A stretch of 64,000 nucleotides of DNA from Alphaproteobacteria bacterium (GTDB taxonomy: Bacteria; Pseudomonadota; Alphaproteobacteria; Micropepsales; Micropepsaceae), in contig JADZAI010000010.1 in assembly GCA_020852655.1 (NCBI GenBank), forward strand, positions 46,059 through 110,058. The letters run 5' to 3'. The position numbers and the translations under genes are program-made. The notes under the pieces were generated by a model that saw only the letters and a list, made by a program, of their open reading frames with translations, had not been told where the DNA came from and searched no databases. Of this stretch, positions 10,273 to 18,290 are shown piece after piece; position 1 is the first letter of the stretch, and each line of letters begins with the position of its first letter.

Positions 10273-10317
10273 GGAAATCGATAGTTCGAAAGCCAGCCAT
10301 CGTCTCCGTCGATGGCT
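10273..10317 (-). promoter_or_regulatory. Two-part LysR-type operator ahead of the FAD hydroxylase
   Basis: GGAAATCGATAGTTCG (10273-10288) is followed by the inverted repeat AGCCATCG-N7-CGATGGCT (10295-10317), whose core CCATCG begins 24 bases after the first element. Arms, spacer length and offset are the same as in the element before the dioxygenase. It lies 50-90 bases upstream of the hydroxylase start. Confidence 0.6.
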
Positions 10318-10321
10318 TCCG

Positions 10322-11527
10322 CTAGAGCGTGAAGTCCATCGTATCCAGTCCCAGCGCGACGCCGCCCATGTTAAGCGCGCCCTTTTCGGCGCTGAGGAAT
10401 GCGTGGTTCGAAGCCGCATGCACATCGCGGAAGAACCGCTGGAGCGGGTTCGAAAGACGGATGCCCCGTCCGCCGCTCGCCTTGAACAGCAGCTCCACCG
10501 CCTGCATAGCGCCCTTGGCGATATAGGCGGCATCCCATTTCGCTTCGACCCTCAGACGCATGGGGACCGGCTCGCCCGAGGCGATGGCAGCGTCCAATGC
10601 GGCGAAGGTGGCATCCATGCGTCCATGCAGGCCGCGCACGAGAGCTTCCGCCTCGGCAAGGCGCTGGCGGACAAAGGGATCTTCCGTCGCCTTCGCGCCG
10701 TCATAGGCGCCGGTGCGCACCTTCATCTGGTCGACGAAGGTCTCCAGCGCCCCGTCCGCCATGCCGACCGTCACCGAGGCAAGGCAGTAGGCGAACACGA
10801 CCCCGAACGGGAGCGCGTAGTTGGGCGAGGTGAATGTCTTGCGCCCCTCGTCGGCCAGCAGGAAAGAATCGAGAAATTTATGCGTCATGTGATCGGGCAC
10901 GAAGGCGTCCTCGACCACGATATCCTTGCTGCCCGTACCCTTCAGCCCGAACACATGCCAGGTGTCGTCGATGACGTAGTGCGAACGTGGGACCAGGAAC
11001 GAGCGAATGTCGGGGAGTTCGCCCGGCCCGGTCGGCACGCGGCCGCCAAGCATCGCCCACTGGCAGTGATCCGATCCCGACGACCAGGGCCAGCGGCCGC
11101 TGACGCGGAACCCGCCATCGACGCGCTCCACCTTGCCGAAAGGCGCGTAGGAGGAAGAGATGCGCGCTGCGTCATCGTCGCCCCAGATCGTCGCAGCGGC
11201 GCGCGGATCGAGCAGCGCCAGCTCCCAGTTGTGGACCGCGATCAGACAGAGGCACCAGGCGCTGGACGGGCAGCCCTTGGCCAGCTCCATGGCTACCTTG
11301 AAGACGGCGTAGGGGTGCATCTCATAGCCGCCGTAGATGGCGGGCTGGAGCATTCGGTAAAAGCCGGCATTGACGAAATCGGCGACCGTTTCATCGGGCA
11401 CGCGGCGAAGCTCTTCGCAGTACGCTGCGCGTTCGCTGAGGATCGGCACGAGCGCGCGTGCGCGCGCGAGCATGTCGGCTTCCTCAGGTAGCGTTGCTGC
11501 GGTGACCGGTTGTGCATCGGCTGACAT
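10322..11527 (-). CDS. Flavin-dependent monooxygenase, acyl-CoA dehydrogenase fold (HsaA-like)
   Basis: The 401-residue protein has the acyl-CoA dehydrogenase fold of two-component (group D) hydroxylases such as HsaA and p-hydroxyphenylacetate hydroxylase C2. Signs include MLQPAIYGGYE near the N-terminus, SGRWPWSSGSDHCQWAMLGG, GLKGTGSKDIVVEDAFVP, and SNPLQRFFRDVHAASNHA near the C-terminus. It lacks the glutamate-containing EGTxEI motif of true dehydrogenases. These enzymes hydroxylate phenols with reduced flavin from a separate reductase; none is encoded here. AGGAAGG precedes the ATG at 11527. Confidence 0.85.
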   Translation of the reverse strand: MSADAQPVTAATLPEEADMLARARALVPILSERAAYCEELRRVPDETVADFVNAGFYRMLQPAIYGGYEMHPYAVFKVAMELAKGCPSSAWCLCLIAVHNWELALLDPRAAATIWGDDDAARISSSYAPFGKVERVDGGFRVSGRWPWSSGSDHCQWAMLGGRVPTGPGELPDIRSFLVPRSHYVIDDTWHVFGLKGTGSKDIVVEDAFVPDHMTHKFLDSFLLADEGRKTFTSPNYALPFGVVFAYCLASVTVGMADGALETFVDQMKVRTGAYDGAKATEDPFVRQRLAEAEALVRGLHGRMDATFAALDAAIASGEPVPMRLRVEAKWDAAYIAKGAMQAVELLFKASGGRGIRLSNPLQRFFRDVHAASNHAFLSAEKGALNMGGVALGLDTMDFTL

Positions 11528-11598
11528 GGTTGCCTTCCTCTCGTCACAGCCCTTGTCGGCGGCTGCTTCGTGCGGAGGAGGCGGCAGGATGGCCTATC

Positions 11599-11640
11599 GG
11601 AGAATTCGATAGTTTCGATACGACCTATCAGTCTGGTGGA
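11599..11640 (-). promoter_or_regulatory. Degenerate LysR-type operator ahead of the HsaA-like gene
   Basis: GGAGAATTCGATAGTTTCG at 11599 matches the first element of the two other operators. It is followed by a weaker second element starting at CCTATC (11624) that still has T-N11-A spacing (T11628, A11640). It is about 70-110 bases upstream of the HsaA-like start. Confidence 0.45.
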
Positions 11641-11849
11641 TTGCCATTAAGCGCCTCCTGCCTCCGCCCTCGTTTGCGGCCTGGCTGGCCGCAGCCGGCC
11701 ATGCAGACATCCGGCGAGTTCGAGACATAGCCGATCGGACCGGGTGCCGCGTGCAGCCCGAACGCGAAATCGGGCGTGAGGAAGCCCCGCTCCCAAAAGC
11801 TTGTCCTCAATCATGGCCTCAAGTTATGCGGCAGCCCTTCCATTCGAGG

Positions 11850-11997
11850 ATGAGAGCGAAAAGCAACAGGCGTTCAAGTCTCGATCATCCGCTCAAGAGG
11901 TTTCTCGCCACACACGCCGCCGTCTACAACAACGGTGCCCCCAAAACGGCACCTCGACAGCCGGCACTGCATGCGTCAGTTGCGCGAGCCGGCCACG
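11850..11997 (+). pseudogene. Frameshifted C-terminal remnant of an IS6-type transposase
   Basis: Three consecutive pieces in three different frames read EKQQAFKSRSSAQ (11858-11896), KRFLATHAAVYN (11895-11930) and KRHLDSRHCMRQLREPA (11944-11994). Joined, they resemble the C-terminus of IS6-family DDE transposases as I remember it (FKS..SAQRFL..HAAVYN, then QRHL.SR..LR.LR). No catalytic residues remain. The rest of the 660-base gap between 11528 and 12188 shows no gene I can support. This fits an old insertion at the boundary between the ring-cleavage and aco clusters. Confidence 0.5.
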
Positions 11998-12188
11998 CTC
12001 GAATCTCCGTGGCACGCTTGACCGCTACATTGATCGTTTGGCTGCGCGATTCTCCGCTTCGCCGTCCTCGGCGGGGTCTTGTGCAGATATGTCAGCTCGT
12101 CCGGGCTTGAACCGGCTGACGCCTTCGGCGATGCGATTGGGGACAGAATGCAGGCCGCCCGACCGCTGATCCGTCCTTATTGGGGTAA

Positions 12189-13337
12189 ATGCTCATGAAC
12201 GATATCGCAGCCATCAAGATGCCCAAATGGGGTCTCTCCATGGAGGAGGGCACGATCGTCACGTGGCGGAAGAAGCCGGGCGATGCAATCCGCAAGGGCG
12301 AAGACCTGGTCGATATCGAGACGGCCAAGATCACCAACGTTTGGGAGAGTCCGGCCGAGGGTACGCTGCGGCGTCTGGTGGCCGGCGAAGGCGAAACATC
12401 TCCCGTCGGCGCGCTGATCGCGGTCGTCGCCGATGCTTCGGTGCCCGAGAGCGAGATCGACGCCTTCGTCGCCGACTTCCAGAGCCGCTTCTCGCCCGGC
12501 GAGGCGGATGCCGACGATGCGAACGCGCCGAGGCTTGAAATGATCGAGGCCGGCGGCCGCGTGTTGCGCATCGGAAGGGCGGGCGCGGGCGCAGACGATC
12601 CCGTGGTCCTCCTCCACGGCTATTCGGGCGACCTCACCAACTGGATGTTCTGTATGGGAGCGCTCGCTGTGCGCGGGCCGGTGCTCGCCATCGACCTGCC
12701 GGGTCACGGCGGCTCGACGAAAGATGTCGGCGACGGCTCGCTCGCCTCGCTGGCGCGGGCCGCGCTCGAGGCCATGGATGGCGCGGGCGTTGAAGGTGCG
12801 CATCTTGTCGGTCATTCGCTGGGCGCCGCTGTGGCTGCGCGGATCGCGATCGATCACCCGGAGAAGGTCAGATCGCTGACCCTCATCGCGCCGGCCTATA
12901 TGCCGGGCGGCATGCTCGCCGAGGACTTCCTGACCGGGATCGCAGAAGGCAGGCGAGCCAGGAATTTGAAGCCCTGGCTGGAGATGCTCGTCGCAGATCC
13001 CTCCGCGCTGTCCAAGGGCATGGTGGACGACATGGTCAAGATGAAGCGGCTCGACGGCGTCGAGGAGGCGCTCTGCATGCTGCGCGACCGGATGATCGCC
13101 GGGGACGATGCCCGGACGCTTCAGTCGGACCTTGCCCGCATCGGCCGAGCCCTCGTCATCGCGTCGAAGGCCGATCGCATCGTCGGAATGCCGGACGAAG
13201 CACTACTGCCGGTTGGTTTGCGCGTGGTGTGGATCGACGGCGTGGGGCACATGCCGCATCTGGAAAAACCCGACGAGGTCAACGCGCTGATTCTGGAGGA
13301 GATCGGCCGGCCAACCGGTTGCGCCGCCAAATCCTGA
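12189..13337 (+). CDS. acoC: Acetoin dehydrogenase E2 component (lipoyl domain fused to alpha/beta hydrolase)
   Basis: The 382-residue protein starts with a lipoyl domain (MPKWGLSMEEG, lipoylated lysine in DIETAKITN at about Lys47). A short linker leads to an alpha/beta hydrolase domain (LLHGYSGDLTNW, GHSLGAAVAARIA with the nucleophile serine, DGVGHMPHLEKP with the histidine). This fusion is specific to AcoC-type E2 of acetoin dehydrogenase and is not seen in pyruvate dehydrogenase E2. It would carry the acetyl group from the E1 subunits encoded just downstream. ATG at 12195 is an equally possible start. No E3 gene is present, so a housekeeping dihydrolipoyl dehydrogenase must serve. Confidence 0.88.
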   Translation: MLMNDIAAIKMPKWGLSMEEGTIVTWRKKPGDAIRKGEDLVDIETAKITNVWESPAEGTLRRLVAGEGETSPVGALIAVVADASVPESEIDAFVADFQSRFSPGEADADDANAPRLEMIEAGGRVLRIGRAGAGADDPVVLLHGYSGDLTNWMFCMGALAVRGPVLAIDLPGHGGSTKDVGDGSLASLARAALEAMDGAGVEGAHLVGHSLGAAVAARIAIDHPEKVRSLTLIAPAYMPGGMLAEDFLTGIAEGRRARNLKPWLEMLVADPSALSKGMVDDMVKMKRLDGVEEALCMLRDRMIAGDDARTLQSDLARIGRALVIASKADRIVGMPDEALLPVGLRVVWIDGVGHMPHLEKPDEVNALILEEIGRPTGCAAKS

Positions 13338-13387
13338 ACAGCACCAAGAACTGGCGCGGCGTGGGAGAGGCGCGCGCGTGCGCTGAT

Positions 13388-13716
13388 CGGCTCGCCGGCA
13401 TCGTCAGGTCAATTCCCAGACGTTGCACAACGAAAGCGCACGCACCGCCTTGACCAAAGTCGGCGGCGATCGAGGCCGTGCGCAAGCCGGCGCAGGTCCG
13501 CGTCAACTTCCCCATCCGGGCGTCATCTGGACCGAAACGATCACGGCTCAATTCGGCAACAGCCAGGGACTCTTCGACGCCTTCACCGCCGCCACGCCAC
13601 CAGGAATGATCACAGCTTGCCTCGCTTCATGGCTGGCGCCATGCTGTTCCTCCTCGGCGCCAAGGCCGGCTATGGGACAGGCGCTGGCGGTGGACGGCGG
13701 CCGTGGCGCCGATCGA
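13388..13716 (+). pseudogene. Decayed short-chain dehydrogenase (C-terminal half, multiple frameshifts)
   Basis: Reading across frames restores an SDR C-terminus: AGIV (near 13394), TALTK (13444-13458), SAAIEAVRKPAQVRVN (13460-13507), HPGVIWTETITAQFG (from 13513), DAFTAATP, GAMLFLLGAKAGYGTG (to about 13676) and GQALAVDGG (13675-13701). The order and spacing match the family's ALTKSAAIE, RVN..HPG and TGQ.L.VDGG landmarks, but at least three frame changes are needed. The catalytic Tyr-x-x-x-Lys segment and the N-terminal Rossmann half are gone. It sits between acoC and acoA, so an SDR was probably once part of this operon. Confidence 0.8.
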
Positions 13717-13731
13717 ACGACAGGAGCCGCA

Positions 13732-14703
13732 GTGCAGCTTTCCCGTGACGACCTGAAACGCGCCTATCGCCGGATGGTGACGATCCGCGTCTTCGAGGAG
13801 CGCGTGACCCAGGAGTTTGCCGCCGGCAACATTCCCGGCTTCGCGCATGTCTATCTGGGCCAGGAGGCCTCGGGCGTCGGCGTCTGCTTCGACCTGACGG
13901 ACGAGGACTATATCGGCTCGACCCATCGCGGCCACGGCCACTGCATCGCCAAGGGCGTCGACGTGCGCGGCATGATGCACGAGCTCATGGGCAAGCGGGA
14001 CGGCCTGTGCGGCGGCAAGGGCGGCTCGATGCACATTGCCGACCTGTCGAAGGGCATGCTGGGCGCCAACGCGATCGTCGGCGGTGCGCCGCCGATCGCG
14101 GTGGGCGCGGCGCTGACGCAGAAATACAGGAAGACCGGCAAGGTCGCGGTCGCCTTCACCGGCGACGGCGCGTCCAACCAGGGTACGGTCTTCGAGGCGC
14201 TCAACATGGCCGTGGTGCTGAAGGCGCCGTGCATCTTCGCCTTCGAGAACAACGGCTACGGCGAACACACGGCCGTGTCCTACGCCTGCGGTGCGCCGTC
14301 GATTGCGGAGCGTGTGCGGGGTTTCGGCCTGCCCTGCGATGTCGTCGACGGCATGGATTTCTTCGCCGTGCACGAGGCGATGAAGCGCGCACTCGACCAT
14401 GCCCGCGCCGGCGACGGCCCCTATGCGCTGGAACTCCAGTGCAAGCGGTTCCTCGGCCACTTCATCGGCGACCCGCAGGCCTATCGCACGCCGTCCGAAC
14501 TGGAGGAGGCGCGCAGTCACGATCCGCTGCCGAAATTCCGCAAGCGCGTTACGGAGGCGGGTGTGCTCGAAGCCGCCGATCTCGATGAGATCGACCGCCT
14601 TGTCGCAGGCGAGGTCGAGGCGGCGGTAGCGAGCGGCATGGCCGCCGCCGTTCCCGATCCGTCGAAGGACCTGACCCGCGACGTCTATGTCAAATACGGT
14701 TGA
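13732..14703 (+). CDS. acoA: Acetoin dehydrogenase E1 alpha subunit
   Basis: I start this at GTG 13732, six bases after AGGAG (13722-13726). The longer open frame upstream reads through the SDR pseudogene. The 323-residue product has the thiamine-diphosphate motif GDGASNQG (144-151) ending at ENNGYG (172), the phosphorylation-loop-like YGEHT, and GGKGGSMH. With E1 beta it decarboxylates/cleaves acetoin (or a 2-oxoacid) and passes the acyl group to E2. The alpha/beta-hydrolase-type E2 upstream favours acetoin over pyruvate. The E1 beta start lies 13 bases downstream. Confidence 0.9.
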   Translation: MQLSRDDLKRAYRRMVTIRVFEERVTQEFAAGNIPGFAHVYLGQEASGVGVCFDLTDEDYIGSTHRGHGHCIAKGVDVRGMMHELMGKRDGLCGGKGGSMHIADLSKGMLGANAIVGGAPPIAVGAALTQKYRKTGKVAVAFTGDGASNQGTVFEALNMAVVLKAPCIFAFENNGYGEHTAVSYACGAPSIAERVRGFGLPCDVVDGMDFFAVHEAMKRALDHARAGDGPYALELQCKRFLGHFIGDPQAYRTPSELEEARSHDPLPKFRKRVTEAGVLEAADLDEIDRLVAGEVEAAVASGMAAAVPDPSKDLTRDVYVKYG

Positions 14704-14715
14704 GGGACGCGCGTC

Positions 14716-15720
14716 ATGTCCAGGAAGACCTATCTCCAGGCAATCAACGAAGCCATCAAGCAGGAAATGCGGCGCGACGCCAACGTGATCTGCCTGGGCG
14801 AGGATATCGCCGGCGGGCAGGGCGGTTCGGGCGAACCGGGCGGCGTCGGCTCGGTGTTCGGTCAGATGCAGGGAGTCTACAAGGAATTCGGCCCCGAGCG
14901 TGTCATCGACACGCCGATCAGCGAAAGCGCCATCGTCGGCGCGGCCGCGGGCGCTGCGCTGACAGGCCTGCGCCCCATCGCCGAACTGATGTTCGTCGAC
15001 TTCGTCGGCGTCTGCTTCGACCAGATTTACAACCAGGCGGCCAAGTTCCGCTACATGTTCGGCGGCAAGGCGAAAACGCCGATGGTACTGCGCACCGCGG
15101 CCGGCGCCGGCTTCCGCGGCGCAGCGCAGCACAGCCAGACCCTGCATCCGCTCTTCACCATGGTGCCGGGTCTCAAGGTCGTGATGCCCTCCAATCCCTA
15201 TGACGCCAAGGGGCTGCTCATCAGCGCAATCCGCGACGATGATCCTGTCATCTTCATTGAGCAGAAAATCCTGTTCGGGATGGAAGGCGAGGTGCCGGAC
15301 GAGGCCTATCGCATCCCGTTCGGCGAGGCGAATGTGGCGCGCGAGGGCGACGCGGCGACCATCGTCGCGTTCGGCGCGATGGTGCCGCGCGCGCTCGCCG
15401 TTGCGACGGAGTTCGCCAGGCAGGGCGTCTCGATCGAGGTGGTCGATCCGCGCACGACTTCGCCGCTCGACGAGGACACGATCCTGGAAAGCGTCGAGAA
15501 GACGGGACGGCTTGTCGTCGTCGATGAAAGCCCGCCGCGCTGTTCCATGGCCGCCGACATCGCCGGGCTCGTGGCCGACAAGGGCTTCGGCTGGCTGAAG
15601 GCGCCGATCAAGCAGGTGACCTGTCCGCACACGCCGGTGCCGTTCGCGCCGGTTCTGGAAGACGAGTACATGCCCAATCCGCGACGCATAGCAGAAGCGG
15701 TCAAAGCCGTTCTCGCCTGA
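14716..15720 (+). CDS. acoB: Acetoin dehydrogenase E1 beta subunit
   Basis: The 334-residue product is a full-length transketolase-type E1 beta chain. It has GEDIAGGQGGSGEPGGVGS near the N-terminus, ETP-like DTPISESAIVGAAAG, FVDFVGVCFDQIYNQAAKFRYM, and the C-terminal domain starting at VAFGAMVPRALAVATEF with VVDPRTTSPLDEDT. It forms the alpha2beta2 E1 heterotetramer with the upstream gene product. The gene ends before a hairpin that separates it from the convergent acyl-CoA dehydrogenase gene. Confidence 0.92.
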   Translation: MSRKTYLQAINEAIKQEMRRDANVICLGEDIAGGQGGSGEPGGVGSVFGQMQGVYKEFGPERVIDTPISESAIVGAAAGAALTGLRPIAELMFVDFVGVCFDQIYNQAAKFRYMFGGKAKTPMVLRTAAGAGFRGAAQHSQTLHPLFTMVPGLKVVMPSNPYDAKGLLISAIRDDDPVIFIEQKILFGMEGEVPDEAYRIPFGEANVAREGDAATIVAFGAMVPRALAVATEFARQGVSIEVVDPRTTSPLDEDTILESVEKTGRLVVVDESPPRCSMAADIAGLVADKGFGWLKAPIKQVTCPHTPVPFAPVLEDEYMPNPRRIAEAVKAVLA

Positions 15721-15741
15721 GCAAGCTCTCGGCTGACAACT

Positions 15742-15769
15742 CTGGCTCGCGCATTGATTGGCGAGCCAG
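15742..15769. terminator. Bidirectional hairpin between acoB and the ACAD gene
   Basis: CTGGCTCGC (15742-15750) and GCGAGCCAG (15761-15769) form a perfect 9-base-pair stem with a 10-base loop. It sits in the 64-base gap between two convergent genes. No clear T tract follows on either side. Confidence 0.6.
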
Positions 15770-15784
15770 GCCAGCGCCGCGCTC

Positions 15785-16948
15785 TCAGTTCATGTCGAAG
15801 CTGACGTGGCTCGGGATGCCGAGCACGGTGCTGGCGACGATATCGTAGTGGATCTCGCTCGATCCCTCGGCGACCATCTTGGCGCGCGCGTCGCGGAAAT
15901 AGCGGTTCACGCCGGTGGAGTTCATGATCCCGGCACCGCCCCACATCTGGAGCAGCTTGCCGGTGCACTCGGCCACCGTGTCGCACAGATAGGCCTTGCA
16001 GGCCGAGGCGTGGACCGGGGCGGGCCGGCCCGCGTCATAGGCCTGGGTAACCGCGTAGAGCATGGCGCGGCAGGCTTCCATCTTGGCCCAGATCTCGGCC
16101 AGCCAGTAGCTGATCGGCTGCAGCCGGCTCATCGGGCCGCCATAGAGCTCGCGGTCCTTCACATAGCTCACCGTCTTGTCGAACAGTCCCTCCAGGCAGC
16201 CGAGCGACGAGGCGCAATGGCCCAGGCTGCCCATCGAATTGGCGAGGCCCACGTCGCTGCGCGCGGTGTAGAAGTCGCCAATAAGGTTCTCGGCCGGGAT
16301 GTAGATGTCGTTGTAGTTGACCGTGCCGGTGTTGGTGCCGCGCCAGCCGAGCTTGTCTTCGTAGGGCGCCGGCTGCAGGCCCTGCATGCTTTTCTCGACG
16401 ATCACCCCGCCGTAGCCGACCTTGCCGTCCGCTTCGCTGCGGCCGAACACCAGGTAGGTCTCGGCCTCGCCCTGGGTGCAGAAGATCTTGACCCCGCTGA
16501 GCCTGTAGCCGTTGCCGTCGCGTGTGATGCGGGTCTGGTGGGCGCGGTGGTAGCAGGTGCCCGAGGGCTCGGTCGACGACCAGGCCATGGCCTTCTCGCC
16601 GCGCGCGGCGGCGGACAGGTAGCGGCGCTTCTGGTCCTCGCTACCGGCGATGTCGAGGGTGGCGGGGCACAGCACGATCTGCACGCTGAGCAGACCGCCG
16701 AGCGAGGGGCTGGCCTTCGATATCTCCTCCAGCACGAGGCAGGCGCTGGTCAGGTTCTTGCCCAGGCCGTCGTATTCCTCGGAGGTGTAGAGGCCGTAGA
16801 AGCTCAGCTCGGCGCAGCGCTGATACAGTACCGTGGGCGTGCGCTCGTCCCGGTCGATCTGGTTGGCGACCGGCTCGACTTCCTTCTGGGCGAAGCGGCG
16901 CGCGGTGTCGCGGAACATCTCCTGTTCTTCGGTGAACTTCAGAACCAT
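15785..16948 (-). CDS. Acyl-CoA dehydrogenase family protein
   Basis: The 387-residue protein is a normal-length ACAD: helical N-terminal domain (FTEEQEMFRDTARRFAQKEV), beta domain with AMAWSSTEPSG and LSGVKIFCTQGE, and C-terminal domain with QMWGGAGIMNSTGVNRYFRD. The segment MVAEGSSEIHYDI keeps the glutamate at the place of the catalytic base. It is the last gene of a minus-strand cluster with an APH-fold protein and two DHSWG-family proteins. It may be a classical dehydrogenase, or an ACAD-fold enzyme acting after a hydroxyacyl-CoA kinase as in LvaC or ACAD10/11. A truncated paralogue lies upstream at 20509-20697. Confidence 0.88.
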   Translation of the reverse strand: MVLKFTEEQEMFRDTARRFAQKEVEPVANQIDRDERTPTVLYQRCAELSFYGLYTSEEYDGLGKNLTSACLVLEEISKASPSLGGLLSVQIVLCPATLDIAGSEDQKRRYLSAAARGEKAMAWSSTEPSGTCYHRAHQTRITRDGNGYRLSGVKIFCTQGEAETYLVFGRSEADGKVGYGGVIVEKSMQGLQPAPYEDKLGWRGTNTGTVNYNDIYIPAENLIGDFYTARSDVGLANSMGSLGHCASSLGCLEGLFDKTVSYVKDRELYGGPMSRLQPISYWLAEIWAKMEACRAMLYAVTQAYDAGRPAPVHASACKAYLCDTVAECTGKLLQMWGGAGIMNSTGVNRYFRDARAKMVAEGSSEIHYDIVASTVLGIPSHVSFDMN

Positions 16949-17123
16949 GGCGTTTTCCTCCTGATTGTCGTCGCCAGGAGCAGATTTGGCCGAGATCGAA
17001 CGGTCCGCCTGTGGCGATAATGTCTGGATCGGCGGCGCGTGATTACCGGCCGGTGCAGACCAGGAAGGGCTGCTTCTCCGTCAGGTGTCGGGTATGTCGG
17101 CTCGGTTCGGACGCGGTTGCTGC

Positions 17124-18278
17124 TCAAAGGTCGGCCGATGAATCGGAGTCGGGCCCGAGGCCCAGCTCGGGGAAGTCGCCGGTGTAGATCGACTCCTGGA
17201 TGCCCCAGCCCACCGCGTCGCCGTCACGCACCCGCAGCGGCTTGTCGCGCAGCGGGCCCAGTTCCTTCAGGATCGCGACGCAGTCGGGGATGTACTCGCC
17301 CTCGACGTTGTTCTCGCCGCGCCAGGAACCGTGCCGGCCGCCCTTCCAGCCGCCGTACTGGGCGGTACGCAGGTGAAAGCCGCTCTCGCCCACCCCCTCG
17401 ACCTCGATCGTGCGGGTCTCGCCGTTCTCAAACTCCAGTTCGAAGGTCCCGCCCAGGAAGGCCCGGGTCTTGGGGTCCAGCCGCACGTTCGGCGTCATCT
17501 TGCGGATCGGCGTCTGGCGGCCCTCCAACTGGTTGCCGCCGCCCTCGTTGAGGTAGGCGGAGTAGTATTCCCAGTCGCCGGCCGAATTGAAGAAACTCTG
17601 TATCTCGTACTTGGTGCCGTCTGACCGGGTGAATAGCCAGGGCCCCCAGAGCAGGCGTCGGTTGGTCGCCACGCCGGCCCCCGGCTGCAGGTCGGTCGGC
17701 ACCATGCCGATGGCGTCGCCGCGCATGCCCCAACTGTGGTCGCGGAAGGCGAACCAGTCGTCGCCGAGCGCGATCCGCTGGCCCTCCAGCTCGAGCCAGC
17801 CGGTGACTCGGCCGGGCTGGTGGTAGCGGATGACGTCGTGGACGAGCCGCCCGTTCGCACGGTGGCGGTTGCGCTTCTCCCAGAACACCGGCAGCTCGGC
17901 ATCGAACACGATGTCGTAGGCGATCGGCTGGATGGCGTTCTTCTCAAGCACGAAGCGCACCTGTTCGAACGGCCGGATCACCTCGTAGCGCAGCGGCAGC
18001 ACCACGGTATCGTCGAACTGGGGCGCCAGCCGGCGGCTGGCCCGCACCGTCCACTGCTCGCGGTTGCGGCTGACCCCGCCGAAGCCGTCCATCACGTTGC
18101 GGTTGGCGTACTTGCCCAAGCCGAAGTCGATCCCCAGGCCGCCGTCCTTGCGCGCGATCGCCGCCCAGATCTTCTCGGTCCAGCCGCGGTCGGACTCGCG
18201 CACGGCGGCGAAAGTGTCCGCGATCTGGTGGTTCAGGCCTTCGTCGCCCAGCGTGAGCGGCGCGATATCTTCGATCAT
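17124..18278 (-). CDS. Uncharacterised DHSWG-family protein, copy 1
   Basis: The 384-residue soluble protein has no signal peptide. It shares long conserved blocks with the second copy at 19296-20468: NHQI near the N-terminus, WTEKIW, FGLGKYANRNVMDGFGG, PLRYEVIRPFEQ, RYHQPGRVTGW and WFAFRDHSWGMR. The FRDHSWG block recalls the DHNWG motif of CrtC/AttH-type hydratase-like lipocalin proteins, and the beta-rich pattern agrees, but the link is inference. I do not know an assigned function. Its neighbours (ACAD, APH-fold kinase) suggest acyl or isoprenoid metabolism. It ends 175 bases before the ACAD start and begins 12 bases after the APH-like gene. Confidence 0.75.
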   Translation of the reverse strand: MIEDIAPLTLGDEGLNHQIADTFAAVRESDRGWTEKIWAAIARKDGGLGIDFGLGKYANRNVMDGFGGVSRNREQWTVRASRRLAPQFDDTVVLPLRYEVIRPFEQVRFVLEKNAIQPIAYDIVFDAELPVFWEKRNRHRANGRLVHDVIRYHQPGRVTGWLELEGQRIALGDDWFAFRDHSWGMRGDAIGMVPTDLQPGAGVATNRRLLWGPWLFTRSDGTKYEIQSFFNSAGDWEYYSAYLNEGGGNQLEGRQTPIRKMTPNVRLDPKTRAFLGGTFELEFENGETRTIEVEGVGESGFHLRTAQYGGWKGGRHGSWRGENNVEGEYIPDCVAILKELGPLRDKPLRVRDGDAVGWGIQESIYTGDFPELGLGPDSDSSADL

Positions 18279-18290
18279 TGTGGGGCTCCG

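Noticed and set aside
11628..11810. 60-codon minus-strand frame (FAFGLHAAPGPIGYV)
   Set aside because: No ribosome site or family match was found, and it crosses the degenerate operator at 11599-11640.
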